Assembly: GCA_964512105.1 (NCBI GenBank)
Contig: CAZEGI010000017.1
Location: 1 to 24,650 of the forward strand
Length of the DNA: 24,650 bases
DNA from: CAZEGI01 sp964512105
GTDB taxonomy: Archaea > Altiarchaeota > Altiarchaeia > IMC4 > CAZEGI01
Reading direction: 5' to 3'
A program made the translations under genes and the position numbers. Positions 10,186 to 19,191 of this stretch are shown piece after piece. The first letter of the stretch is position 1. The number at the start of each line of letters is the position of its first letter. The notes under the pieces were generated by a model. The model had not been told where the DNA came from, did no database searches, and saw only the letters and a list, made by a program, of their open reading frames with translations.

Positions 10186-11112
10186 TTATTTTTTCTTGAA
10201 AAATTCGATGGTTTTTTTCAAACCTTCCTCAATGCCAACCTTCGGCTTCCAGTTTAAAACTTTCTTCGCTTTTGTTATGTCCGGACACCTTACCTTCGGG
10301 TCGTCTTTGGGTAATGGTTTGAAAACTATCTCGGACTTTGTTTTGGTGAGTTTTTTTATTAACTTCGCGAAATCAAGAATCGACATTTCGTTTGGATTTC
10401 CAAGGTTTACCGGGAGGTTCTCGTTCGATTCCATCAACCTGTACAGCCCTTCAACCATGTCGGAGATGTAGCAAAAGCTTCTGGTTTGCGAGCCGTCGCC
10501 GTACACAGTCATGGGGAGGTTGTTGAGCGCTTGGTAGATGAAGTTGGGCACTACACGGCCATCATTTATGCGCATTCTCGAACCGTATGTATTGAAGATT
10601 CTCGCAATTCTGGTGTCAATGTTGTGCACTCTGTGGTATGCCATGGTTATTGCTTCAGAAAACCTCTTCGCTTCATCGTACATGCTTCTCGGCCCGATCG
10701 GATTCACGTTCCCCCAGTAGGTCTCGGGCTGCGGATTCACAAGCGGGTCGCCGTAAACTTCGGACGTCGATGTTAAAAGGAACTTTGCTTTTTTCGCCTT
10801 TGCAAGCCCGAGCGTGTTGTGCGTTCCGAGCGAGCCGACCTTCAGCGTCTGTATCGGATACTTCACGTAATCGACCGGGCTTGCCGGGCACGCCATGTCA
10901 ATAACGTAATCCAGCTTTGAGTCGATTTTTATGTACTTCGTGATGTCGTGATTCACGAATCTGAAGTTTTTGTTGTTTTTAAGGTGCGAAATATTTTTCA
11001 TATCCCCGGTTATAAGGTTGTCCATGCATATCACGAAGTGACCTTTTTCAAGAAGAAAGTCGCACATGTGCGAGCCGATAAATCCCACACCGCCGGTAAC
11101 AAGAATGTTCAT
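10186..11112 (-). CDS. uxs: UDP-glucuronate decarboxylase (UDP-xylose synthase)
   Basis: A 308-aa extended short-chain dehydrogenase: GGVGFIGS (7-14), then DMACPASPVDYVKYPIQTLK, STSEVYGDP (115-123) and YWGNVNPIGPRSMYDEAKR with catalytic Tyr145 and Lys149. This combination is diagnostic of UXS, which oxidises and decarboxylates UDP-glucuronate to UDP-xylose. The start overlaps the galU stop as ATGA, showing translational coupling. Upstream ugd supplies its substrate, so the operon makes UDP-pentose for glycan or glycoprotein synthesis. Confidence 0.95.
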   Translation of the reverse strand: MNILVTGGVGFIGSHMCDFLLEKGHFVICMDNLITGDMKNISHLKNNKNFRFVNHDITKYIKIDSKLDYVIDMACPASPVDYVKYPIQTLKVGSLGTHNTLGLAKAKKAKFLLTSTSEVYGDPLVNPQPETYWGNVNPIGPRSMYDEAKRFSEAITMAYHRVHNIDTRIARIFNTYGSRMRINDGRVVPNFIYQALNNLPMTVYGDGSQTRSFCYISDMVEGLYRLMESNENLPVNLGNPNEMSILDFAKLIKKLTKTKSEIVFKPLPKDDPKVRCPDITKAKKVLNWKPKVGIEEGLKKTIEFFKKK

Positions 11113-11963
11113 TTTACAAGTTCCTTGAGGTATTTCCTGAATTTTTTGCCTATGTCGTCCCTGCTGAGGGCGTATTCCACGGAAGCGCGCATGTAGTCGA
11201 ACTTGTTTCCGAGGTCGTAGCGTTTTCCTTCAAAGATGTAAGCATACATAGGTTGCGATTTTTTGAGTAATCTAAGGGCGTCTGTCAGTTGGATTTCACC
11301 GGCCTTTCCGGGTTTTGTCTTTTTCAGTGCATCAAATATTTCTGGAGTAAGCACGTAACGGCCTATTATTCCGAGGTTCGAGGGGGCTTCTTCTGGCTTT
11401 GGTTTTTCCACGAGGTCTAAAATCCTGAACAATGCACGATTAATCTTCTCGCCTTTTATCACACCATACGATTGAATCATTTCGCGCGGAACTTCCTCGA
11501 CAGCTATTATCGAGGTCTTGTATTTTTCATAAAGCTCGATTGCCTGCTTGGTGCATGGTTTTTTTGAGAAGATTATGTCATCACCGAGAAGAACAACAAA
11601 GGGTTCATTACCAACGTGCTTTTCAGCGCACGATATTGCATGTCCTAATCCTCTTGCCTCCTTCTGCCTTATGAAGTGTATGTCAGCAAGCTCTGCTATC
11701 TGCTCGATTTCCCTGAGCAAGTCGTGTTTACCGTCCTTTCTCAGCACATGCTCCAGTTCGAAGGATTTGTCGAAGTGGTCTTCAATCGCGCGTTTTCCCC
11801 GGCCGGTTATTATGAGAATGTCATCGACTCCGGATGCTATGGCCTCCTCGATAACGAACTGTATTGCCGGCTTGTCAACCAGGGGCAGCATCTCCTTCGG
11901 CTGTGCTTTGGTTGCAGGCAGGAATCTTGTTCCCAATCCGGCCGCAGGTATTACCGCTTTCAT
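11109..11963 (-). CDS. galU: UTP-glucose-1-phosphate uridylyltransferase
   Basis: A 284-aa nucleotidyltransferase of GalU type that makes UDP-glucose from UTP and glucose-1-phosphate. The N-terminal AAGLGTRFLPATKAQPKEMLPLVDKPAIQFV carries the signature loop and uridine-binding residues. FVVLLGDDI supplies the metal-binding Asp, and VEKPKPEEAPSNLGIIGRYVL is typical. The ATG at 11963 follows the ugd stop by one base and places MKAVIPAAG at the N-terminus as in the family; a GTG 15 bp upstream is less likely. It ends in an ATGA overlap with uxs. Confidence 0.95.
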   Translation of the reverse strand: MKAVIPAAGLGTRFLPATKAQPKEMLPLVDKPAIQFVIEEAIASGVDDILIITGRGKRAIEDHFDKSFELEHVLRKDGKHDLLREIEQIAELADIHFIRQKEARGLGHAISCAEKHVGNEPFVVLLGDDIIFSKKPCTKQAIELYEKYKTSIIAVEEVPREMIQSYGVIKGEKINRALFRILDLVEKPKPEEAPSNLGIIGRYVLTPEIFDALKKTKPGKAGEIQLTDALRLLKKSQPMYAYIFEGKRYDLGNKFDYMRASVEYALSRDDIGKKFRKYLKELVK

Positions 11964-11964
11964 T

Positions 11965-13257
11965 TTACCAGCAAACACCCTCGTATTCTACATCATTTGG
12001 TAACGTATCTTCATTAATAGCCTTTCTTCCGTCAACAACGACCTTTTTCTTCATTTCCTTAAAGTTGAGGTTCTTAAATTCAATCCAGTCGGTGACGATT
12101 AAGGCGAGCTCCGAACCCCTCAGGGCTTCGGTTGCCGAGCGTGCATACTTTATCTTATCGCCAAAAATTGCCTTGGCGTTTTCCGTTGCCTTCGGGTCAT
12201 AGGCAGCAACCTTTGCACCTTTCCTCACAAGCTCGTTCACAATCGCTATCGCGGGACTTTCTCTCATATCATCGGTTTCCGCCTTGAACGCCAGGCCCAA
12301 AACCGCAACGCGCTTGCCTTTAAGTTTACCTGCCTTTTTCTTTGCTATGTCCAGAATCTTTAGGGGCTGTTTTTTGTTTACCTCAAGAACGCTGTTCAGG
12401 ATTGCCGGCGTTTCCTTGATCTCCCTTGCCTTGTATACCAGTGCTTTGACGTCCTTCGGGAAGCAGCTTCCTCCAAACCCGATGCCGGCGCGCAGGAAGT
12501 GCGGCGATATCCTGTGGTCAAGACCGATGCCCTTAGCAACGTCGTAAACGTCTATGCCGAGCTTCTTGCAGATGTTTCCGATCTCATTTATGAAACTTAT
12601 CTTGGTCGCAAGGAATGCGTTTGACGCGTACTTTATCATCTCCGCCGTTTTTATGTCCGTTCTGAGTATCGGGGAGGAGAAGCCGTGGTAAACGGATTCG
12701 ACAAAATCGCCGGCCTTTTTGTCTGATGCGCCGATGACAATCCTGTCCGGATTCATGAAGTCCTCGATTGCAACGCCCTCGCGCAGAAATTCCGGATTCA
12801 TGGCGACCCCGAAGTCCCTGCCTACCTTCCTGCCGGAGTTTCTTTCCAGAACCGGAATCACAACATCCTCAGTCGTGCCTGGAATAACAGTACTTTTAAC
12901 CACAACCACGTGATAGCCCCGCTTTTCCTTCAGCACCCTGCCTATATCCTCGGAAGCTTTTTTTACGTATTTGAGATCGACGGAACCATCACCGTTTGAG
13001 GGGGTTCCGACACAGAGAAACGTCATGTCCGTACCCATCACGGCCTTTCTCAGGTCGGTGGTCGCGGTGAGGTTTTTTCCTACGACGCGCTTAAGGATTT
13101 CATCAAGCCCTTTTTCGTATATCGGGGATTTTTTCTTGTTTATTGCGTTGATTTTTTCCTGCAAAACGTCAACGCATATTACCGTGTGGCCGTTCTCCGC
13201 AAAACCTGCTGCCGTTATCAGACCAACGTAACCCGAACCTATTACGGATATTCTCAT
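11965..13257 (-). CDS. ugd: UDP-glucose 6-dehydrogenase
   Basis: A 430-aa NAD-dependent enzyme that oxidises UDP-glucose to UDP-glucuronate in two steps. Rossmann motif GSGYVG (7-12), VGTPS (83-87), KSTVIPGTTE, MNPEFLREG (153-161) and the catalytic GGSCFPKD with Cys265 are all present, followed by the C-terminal UDP-binding domain (GLAFKAETDDMRESPA). It is the first gene of the nucleotide-sugar operon. The intergenic region to the divergent cupin gene is A/T-rich. Confidence 0.97.
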   Translation of the reverse strand: MRISVIGSGYVGLITAAGFAENGHTVICVDVLQEKINAINKKKSPIYEKGLDEILKRVVGKNLTATTDLRKAVMGTDMTFLCVGTPSNGDGSVDLKYVKKASEDIGRVLKEKRGYHVVVVKSTVIPGTTEDVVIPVLERNSGRKVGRDFGVAMNPEFLREGVAIEDFMNPDRIVIGASDKKAGDFVESVYHGFSSPILRTDIKTAEMIKYASNAFLATKISFINEIGNICKKLGIDVYDVAKGIGLDHRISPHFLRAGIGFGGSCFPKDVKALVYKAREIKETPAILNSVLEVNKKQPLKILDIAKKKAGKLKGKRVAVLGLAFKAETDDMRESPAIAIVNELVRKGAKVAAYDPKATENAKAIFGDKIKYARSATEALRGSELALIVTDWIEFKNLNFKEMKKKVVVDGRKAINEDTLPNDVEYEGVCW

Positions 13258-13315
13258 CGTGGTTTATTAGACGTAAAAAATAAATAAGAGTAAATAATAG
13301 AATTTAAATAAAAAA

Positions 13316-13657
13316 ATGCGTGTTCAGAAGCCAAAAGTCGTAGAAAAGCCGTGGGGCAGGGAAATCTGGCTTGCTCACGAAGGGGAATACGCCGGAAAGA
13401 TTCTTGAGGTTAAAAAAGGTTCACGGCTGAGCCTGCAATATCATAAGAGGAAAAAGGAGACTATGTATATTTTGGAAGGTGAAATTATCCTAATTTTGAA
13501 TGATAAAAAAAATGAAATGCGTGTTGGAGATAGCATAACGATAAACCCTGGTGATAAACACCGTGTGGAAGCGCTTGACGATACAAAAATCATCGAGGTC
13601 AGCACTCCGGAACTGGACGACGTTGTAAGGCTGAAAGACGATTACGGCAGGAAGTGA
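13316..13657 (+). CDS. Cupin, mannose-6-phosphate isomerase type II C-terminal-like
   Basis: A 113-aa single-cupin protein resembling the isomerase half of bifunctional mannose-1-phosphate guanylyltransferase/mannose-6-phosphate isomerases: PWGREIWLA, KILEVKKGSRLSLQYHKRKKETMYILEG (metal-binding His and Glu), then GDSITINPGDKHRVEAL (second His). It would interconvert mannose-6-phosphate and fructose-6-phosphate if active. It is divergent from ugd, and its downstream neighbours are DNA repair genes, starting 7 bp later. Alternative sugar isomerase or binding roles are possible. Confidence 0.85.
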   Translation: MRVQKPKVVEKPWGREIWLAHEGEYAGKILEVKKGSRLSLQYHKRKKETMYILEGEIILILNDKKNEMRVGDSITINPGDKHRVEALDDTKIIEVSTPELDDVVRLKDDYGRK

Positions 13658-13664
13658 TTTTGGA

Positions 13665-14738
13665 ATGAACATCTGTTGCATAAGCGATTGCCATCTCGGC
13701 TACAAACACAGGTTCAAGGAAACGCGGCTGAAGGACTACGAAAATGCCTTCTTGGAAGCCGTCGAGAAAGCCCGCACTTTTGAGCCGGCGTTGTGGATTT
13801 TTGCAGGGGACCTGCTACACCACGTGAAACCGGACCCGGAAAGCATGAAACTGGTCATGAGGACGCTGCTGAAACTGGCTGAAAAGGCGCATGTTGTGCT
13901 GTGCATCGGTAATCATGAAATCGGCGGGAATCTGGGGACGACCTACAGCCCGTTGTTTGAAATCGTGCATGAGAACATCCACGTTCTAAGCACGGAAAAT
14001 CCACACGTGGTTTTGAATATTGAGGGCAAGAGGATAGCACTCCATGGTTTTCAATATCTGAGAAACAAGAATAATGCAGAAGAAACACTAAAAGAAATAT
14101 CAAACTTTGAAAAAAACGACATTGATTTTTTATGCGTGCATCAGGCGTTGCAGGGGTACCTTGAACCGCACGAAATTTCTGTCCGGTGTCTGAAGGAGGT
14201 TGAAAAGAACTACGACCTGATACTGTTCGGTCACGTGCACAAGCACCAGAGGATAGTTGAAACGGATGCCCCGGCATACTATGTCGGCAGCACCGAGCGG
14301 ATAAGCTTCAACGAGGCCGAAAACCGGACGGGCTTCATGGTTTTCCGGAATCTTGATTTCAAAAACCCGGAGTTTGTTCCTGTAAGCTCGGCACCAATGA
14401 AACGCATCTCGTACACGCTTGGCAGAAAAACCCCTGTCGAGATAAACGAGGAAATCAACGAACTGATAAAACAGGGTATCGATAAAAAACTGTTGCAGAT
14501 AAACCTTAACGTGAAGGTTGAGGGAAGTCATCTCGACATAAGAAGGGAGTGGGCCGATACCTACAAAAACTTCACGGTTTTGGACGTGAACGTTTTGCCG
14601 ATAGCACACGAAAAGGAGATAACCTTCGACAGAATAGAGATAAACGAAAGGCTCGTAGAGGAGTATTTCGGAAAGATGGGTATCATGGATGACGAACTTA
14701 AGAGGATGTGCCTTGATTTATACGAGAAATACGCATAA
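13665..14738 (+). CDS. Mre11/SbcD-like DNA repair metallophosphoesterase
   Basis: A 357-aa calcineurin-like phosphoesterase with all the Mre11 metal motifs: D8-C-H10, GDLLH with D49, GNHE with N83/H84, H159 in CVHQ, and GHVH with H190/H192. The family nicks and resects DNA ends, usually with the ATPase Rad50. No rad50 or herA/nurA gene is in the window. The C-terminal third (about 255-357) is predicted helical and lacks a recognised capping domain. It is followed 7 bp later by radB, consistent with a recombination operon. Confidence 0.9.
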   Translation: MNICCISDCHLGYKHRFKETRLKDYENAFLEAVEKARTFEPALWIFAGDLLHHVKPDPESMKLVMRTLLKLAEKAHVVLCIGNHEIGGNLGTTYSPLFEIVHENIHVLSTENPHVVLNIEGKRIALHGFQYLRNKNNAEETLKEISNFEKNDIDFLCVHQALQGYLEPHEISVRCLKEVEKNYDLILFGHVHKHQRIVETDAPAYYVGSTERISFNEAENRTGFMVFRNLDFKNPEFVPVSSAPMKRISYTLGRKTPVEINEEINELIKQGIDKKLLQINLNVKVEGSHLDIRREWADTYKNFTVLDVNVLPIAHEKEITFDRIEINERLVEEYFGKMGIMDDELKRMCLDLYEKYA

Positions 14739-14745
14739 CTAAAGG

Positions 14746-15438
14746 ATGATTTCGATAACAAAGGAATTTGATGAACTCTTGGGTGGCGGCCTGCAGCCTG
14801 GAAGCATAACGCACATTTACGGGCCCCCGGCATCCGGAAAAACCAATATTGCCTTGATTGCAACGGTAAATGCGAGCAAGGATGGAAAGGTCATTTATGT
14901 GGACCCGGAGGGCGGTTTTTCTGTCGAGCGCCTGAAACAAATCGCTGGCGAAAAAATCAACGACGTGTTAAAGAACGTGCTCCTTATCGAGCCGGTTTCG
15001 TTCGACGAACAGAAGGTTGCGCTGAGAAAACTCGACGAGATAATTTCGAGCAACACCGTGAGCCTTGTCGTGGTGGACAGCATCGCGATGCTTTACCGGC
15101 TTGAGGAGGAACGAGACGTGAAAGAATTCGGAAGACTTCTGGCGCAGCTGCTCAGGATTGCGAGACGGTACACAATCCCCGTGCTCATGACCAATCAGGT
15201 TTACACCGACATAGACACGAACAAACAGGTTCCGATTGGCGGGGACCTGACGAAGTACTGGGCCAAGATTATGATTGAAGTGGAGAACGAACAGGGCCAC
15301 AGATACGCAGTACTTAAAAAACATAAGTTTCTGCCGTCGGGTAAAAAACTGGAATTCAAAATCGTGCATCGAGGAATAGAGGTTATCAGAATTCCCTCTC
15401 GACAACAAAGTCCGCAATCCTCAGGAGCTCGTCCTTAG
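14746..15438 (+). CDS. radB: DNA repair and recombination protein RadB
   Basis: A 230-aa RecA-fold ATPase, the short RadA paralogue found in euryarchaeotes and related lineages. Walker A GPPASGKT (26-33) and Walker B SLVVVD (106-111) are intact. The N-terminal HhH domain of RadA is absent, as expected for RadB. LLAQLLRIARRYTIPVLMTNQVY follows. The start has GG close upstream and follows the Mre11-like stop by 7 bp. The C-terminal 53 bp overlap the convergent prenyl synthase, and the last residues (RQQSPQSSGARP) are probably non-conserved. Confidence 0.94.
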   Translation: MISITKEFDELLGGGLQPGSITHIYGPPASGKTNIALIATVNASKDGKVIYVDPEGGFSVERLKQIAGEKINDVLKNVLLIEPVSFDEQKVALRKLDEIISSNTVSLVVVDSIAMLYRLEEERDVKEFGRLLAQLLRIARRYTIPVLMTNQVYTDIDTNKQVPIGGDLTKYWAKIMIEVENEQGHRYAVLKKHKFLPSGKKLEFKIVHRGIEVIRIPSRQQSPQSSGARP

Positions 15439-16321
15439 CCTTTGAGTCCGGGATTTTTTCCAATGATTTTTTGGCGTTATTTATGTATCCTCTCGACTTT
15501 TGTTTTGCGTATTCTATCGCGCCGGATTCTTTCAGGAGTTTGAAAATTTCATCGGTTTCTTTTTTTGATTTTTTGGTTTTGTGCAGCAGTTTTGCCAGCC
15601 TGTCCCTTTCCATGCCCCGCAGACTTTCCATTGCCCTTACTACAATCAGCGTTTTCTTGCCCTCCGCGATGTCGCTGAACACCGGTTTTCCGAGTTTTTT
15701 CTCGTCCGCGAGCAGGTCGAGAAGGTCGTCGTAAATCTGGAATGCCATGCCAAGATTCTGCCCGTATTCCGAAAATGCCCTAACCTGCTTTTCGCTTCCT
15801 CCTGCAAGCACAGCACCCATTGCGGTGGATGCCTCGAACAGCGACGCGGTTTTCTTTTTTATCATTTCTACATACTCGCGCTCGGAAACAAAAGTCCTTT
15901 CCTCAAACTCCATGTCAAGCTCCTGACCTTCGCAGAGGTCAACGCTTGCGTGCGCAAGTATTTTCGTCGCTTTTGGATCGCACAATTCGAACGCCTTTGA
16001 GAACAGCAAATCACCAGCAAGTATCGCTGTCGGCTCGCCGTACAATACATGAACGGTTTTTACGTTTCTTCTCAGTTCATCATGGTCCATTATGTCGTCA
16101 TGAATCAGCGAGAAGGTGTGCATCAATTCCAGCGAAATTGCAGATTTCAACGCATTATTCGTCTTTCCATTGAGCGACTCGCATGCAAGAAGGCACAAGA
16201 TAGGACGCAAACGCTTTCCGCCAGCGCTCGATATGTGGTTTGCCGCGTCGTAAAGTTTTTTTGGCTTTCCTGTCAGGACTTTTTCTATTTCCCAGTCTAT
16301 TGTTTTTTTGCTGATATCCAT
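15386..16321 (-). CDS. Geranylgeranyl-diphosphate-type prenyl synthase
   Basis: A 311-aa trans-isoprenyl diphosphate synthase making the C20 (or longer) chain of archaeal ether lipids. GGKRLRP lies at 34-40; the first aspartate-rich motif DDIMD at 75-79 is preceded by MHTFSLIH; the second is DDLLD at 198-202, with lysines in KKKTAS. Product length cannot be settled by eye. The ATG overlaps the alaS stop as TAATG, so it is coupled to alaS. The 3' end overlaps radB convergently. Confidence 0.94.
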   Translation of the reverse strand: MDISKKTIDWEIEKVLTGKPKKLYDAANHISSAGGKRLRPILCLLACESLNGKTNNALKSAISLELMHTFSLIHDDIMDHDELRRNVKTVHVLYGEPTAILAGDLLFSKAFELCDPKATKILAHASVDLCEGQELDMEFEERTFVSEREYVEMIKKKTASLFEASTAMGAVLAGGSEKQVRAFSEYGQNLGMAFQIYDDLLDLLADEKKLGKPVFSDIAEGKKTLIVVRAMESLRGMERDRLAKLLHKTKKSKKETDEIFKLLKESGAIEYAKQKSRGYINNAKKSLEKIPDSKAKDELLRIADFVVEREF

Positions 16322-19182
16322 TATACCTTAAGCTCTTCGAGTATTTTTTCTATGTTCTTTGAACTTCCGCCACCCATCGCAAGGAAGTTGTTGCCACTCG
16401 CCCCGCCACCGATTTTAGCAGAAATTCTCTTTGCGATTTCTGCCGCATTCACAGCATGCTTAGACGACGCAACCACAAGGTTTGCCTTGTCGCCGTCTAT
16501 GTTTGCAATTACCAAGAGGCGATCGGGCTCCTTCATAAGCTTATTCGCAAGTTCCCTTAAAATCCTGACATTCACGCCGCGGATGATGTGCTTAACACCC
16601 CGTGTTTGTTTAAATTTCTCTGAAAGTTCCTTTTCAAGATTTTCTGTAGACCCGAGAGTTAACTTTTCAAGCTTCTTTCCTGACTCCTTCCATGCGGAAA
16701 AAAGTTCCGCACAGAGTTCGTGGATGGTTTTCTTTGGTTTTATTTCAACGGGGGATTCGCCAATTGCCGCGAGCTTTTCGTTTCTTTCTTTTAGTTCATT
16801 CATGAACCTATTGACCGTTTGCAGGAGGTTTTCAGGGGGTACACTAAACGCCTGCGCTGAAAGATTGAGCTCCTCTTGAGTGTGAGGGAATTTTTTTGCG
16901 ATTAACAACTTATCAAATGCCTGCCCGACGCCGTTTAAAATTTTACCTGCTTCCGCTTCCTGCTCCTCCGCAGCCCTTCCCGCCTTGAATTCAATCCGAA
17001 CAACACCGTCCTGAATCCTCGTCGCGCGGACAACCTTTATGGTTCCAGCATCTTTGGTGTTGTCCAGATGCAACCCGCCGCATGCTTCCGCATCCACGCC
17101 GAGAATCTCCACAATCCGCAACTCGGTTCCTGGAACAGCACCACCCTGATAAATCCTGAAACCGTATTTTTTCTCCGCCTCGTCTCGTGAGAGTAGGTGT
17201 TTTTTTACCGCAATGTTTGCATTGACGATCCGGTTTGCCTCCTTTTCGATTTTTCTGAGTTCGTCGTCCGAAATTGCCTGGTAATGTGTCACATCGAGAC
17301 GTGCAGAATCAGCGCTTTTGTGCGCTCCAGCCTGCCAGATGTGCGGACCTAAAACCTTGTATGCTGCCGCATTGATTATGTGGGTTGCGGTGTGGTGCTG
17401 TATGAGCTGTTTTCTCCGTTCTACATCTAAGGTGCAATTCACAACATCTCCCGGCTTGAATTTAGTTGCGTCTTTGACCTTGTGCAAAACGACATTCGAA
17501 ACCTTCTGCACATCCAAAACATCCACCCCGTTTAATTTCCCCCTGTCCGATTCCTGGCCGCCGCCTTCGGGATAAAAAAACGTCCTGTCCAGGATAACAT
17601 AGTCCTTGAAAACGGAAACCACTCGAGCCGTGAAGTCTGTTTTATCCGGATTGTCGTAATACAAAGACTGCGTTTCGGGCAGACCGGCAGGCAAAACGAT
17701 TTCCTTTTTTTCCTCGCCGGCCTTCGAGAGCTGCCTGTGCTCTTCTACCAACAGATAGAAGTCATCCGGTATCTTAAACCCTTTGATATTTTTCTCGATA
17801 AAGCTCGGGGGTATTCCATGGGACAGATACAACTCGACCAGTTTTTCAGGAGTAATTTTAAGTCTTTCACTATGAAGTATCATCGGCCATTTCTTTTTTC
17901 CATCCTCATACCGCTTCCTCTCCACACCCAGTATGTCCCACAAACTCCCGGTCTCTTTGAGTTCCGTGTACCACGAACCAAACTCTTGGATGTGTTTTTC
18001 AAACACCTTTTCAAGCTCGATGTCCAAGGCAAATTCGTCCATGAGGTCCCAGCATCTTCTCAGGATGTTGCGAAGGTTGTAACCGCCGCCGACGTTCGAT
18101 GGGAGCGCACCGTCATGGATTGCGACCAGAAGCGCTCGTGTGTGGTCGCCGATTGCATAAAGCGCACGCATTCGATAAACCTCGCGCTTGAGTTCTTCCA
18201 GATTGACGCCGACGTCTTTTGCAACTTTTTTCCACACTGCGCCTGAATCCTCGATTTCATCAAAGGACAGCAATCCGGAATAGCGCGCGAAGTTGTTCCA
18301 TAGCTTGTCGTTGGGTTTTATGTTTGTACTTTTGTAGAGATATGCAAGAACCTTCGGGAACACGGTGTCATAGCTCATTGGCGTTCCTTGGGAGAACCAG
18401 CTCCAGCGCTCCAAGCCCGCGCCCATGTCTATGACCTTTGTTTTCAGTTCGCGCGAAGAGCCGTCCGGCAGAACCTCATACTGCATGTAAACCTGGTTTC
18501 CGAGTTCCAAACCACGTGCAAAGAATTCCATTGACGGTCCGAAGTTTCCTCCGCCTGCCCATACGTCCTCGTGATAAAAAATCTCCTCTGCGGGAATCCC
18601 AAGTCCCTTTGTCAGAAATTCGTGTATTTGCAGGATTCCTTCATCCTTGAAATAAACGTGCTTTTCCGGGGTGTTGAATGTATGTTGTCCAACCATTATA
18701 AACCCGGTGTAGTGCCTTCCTGTTATGCCAACGCTGTCAAGATCGGAAAAACGCAGACAGAACTGCGGCTCCAGAACCGCGTCAGCCGGTGGCTTTACTT
18801 CGCCAGAAACAACATATGGTTGAAAGTCATTTATGCCCGCATTCACGAAATACAGCTGGTCGTACCACCTGCACACAACCGGATACCGCTTTATCGGAAC
18901 GTAACCCCACTTCGAAAAAACCCCCACATATTCGTCCCATGCCTCCCTGTATCCAAATTTTTTTCTTGTGAGTTTTTCGCCTATGAAGCGGTAGCCTCCG
19001 CTGCATGCTGGTTCATCACAAAAATCCCTTTTGTTTAAAGACCAGAAACCCCTGCCACATTTTTTGCAGACGCTTCTGCCGAATCCCAATTCACCCAGCG
19101 ATTTCACTGGATAGTACTTCCCGAAGTTCTTATGAAACTCCGGCTTCTTCTGTTTTTTGAGGTCGCGGAAATCGTATGCCAT
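16321..19182 (-). CDS. alaS: Alanyl-tRNA synthetase (archaeal type)
   Basis: A 953-aa class II synthetase charging tRNA-Ala. The N-terminus has the archaeal zinc-like element CKKCGRGFWSLNKRDFCDEPAC (39-60) before the catalytic domain. The editing domain has HHTATH near residue 596 and CGGLH near 700, the HxxxH...CxxxH zinc site that clears mischarged Ser and Gly. The C-Ala-like end has GGGASGNNFLAMGGG. The length matches archaeal AlaRS. The cognate tRNA-Ala(GGC) at 3413-3486 has the required G3-U70 pair. It begins 9 bp after the MFS gene and couples to the prenyl synthase. Confidence 0.98.
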   Translation of the reverse strand: MAYDFRDLKKQKKPEFHKNFGKYYPVKSLGELGFGRSVCKKCGRGFWSLNKRDFCDEPACSGGYRFIGEKLTRKKFGYREAWDEYVGVFSKWGYVPIKRYPVVCRWYDQLYFVNAGINDFQPYVVSGEVKPPADAVLEPQFCLRFSDLDSVGITGRHYTGFIMVGQHTFNTPEKHVYFKDEGILQIHEFLTKGLGIPAEEIFYHEDVWAGGGNFGPSMEFFARGLELGNQVYMQYEVLPDGSSRELKTKVIDMGAGLERWSWFSQGTPMSYDTVFPKVLAYLYKSTNIKPNDKLWNNFARYSGLLSFDEIEDSGAVWKKVAKDVGVNLEELKREVYRMRALYAIGDHTRALLVAIHDGALPSNVGGGYNLRNILRRCWDLMDEFALDIELEKVFEKHIQEFGSWYTELKETGSLWDILGVERKRYEDGKKKWPMILHSERLKITPEKLVELYLSHGIPPSFIEKNIKGFKIPDDFYLLVEEHRQLSKAGEEKKEIVLPAGLPETQSLYYDNPDKTDFTARVVSVFKDYVILDRTFFYPEGGGQESDRGKLNGVDVLDVQKVSNVVLHKVKDATKFKPGDVVNCTLDVERRKQLIQHHTATHIINAAAYKVLGPHIWQAGAHKSADSARLDVTHYQAISDDELRKIEKEANRIVNANIAVKKHLLSRDEAEKKYGFRIYQGGAVPGTELRIVEILGVDAEACGGLHLDNTKDAGTIKVVRATRIQDGVVRIEFKAGRAAEEQEAEAGKILNGVGQAFDKLLIAKKFPHTQEELNLSAQAFSVPPENLLQTVNRFMNELKERNEKLAAIGESPVEIKPKKTIHELCAELFSAWKESGKKLEKLTLGSTENLEKELSEKFKQTRGVKHIIRGVNVRILRELANKLMKEPDRLLVIANIDGDKANLVVASSKHAVNAAEIAKRISAKIGGGASGNNFLAMGGGSSKNIEKILEELKV

Positions 19183-19191
19183 TTTCTATTG

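Noticed and set aside
10486..10904. Plus-strand ORFs within uxs
   Set aside because: Shadow frames opposite a gene with complete catalytic motifs.
16049..16879. 276-aa plus-strand ORF opposite alaS and the prenyl synthase
   Set aside because: It is antisense to two well-supported genes with intact family motifs and has no recognisable domain.
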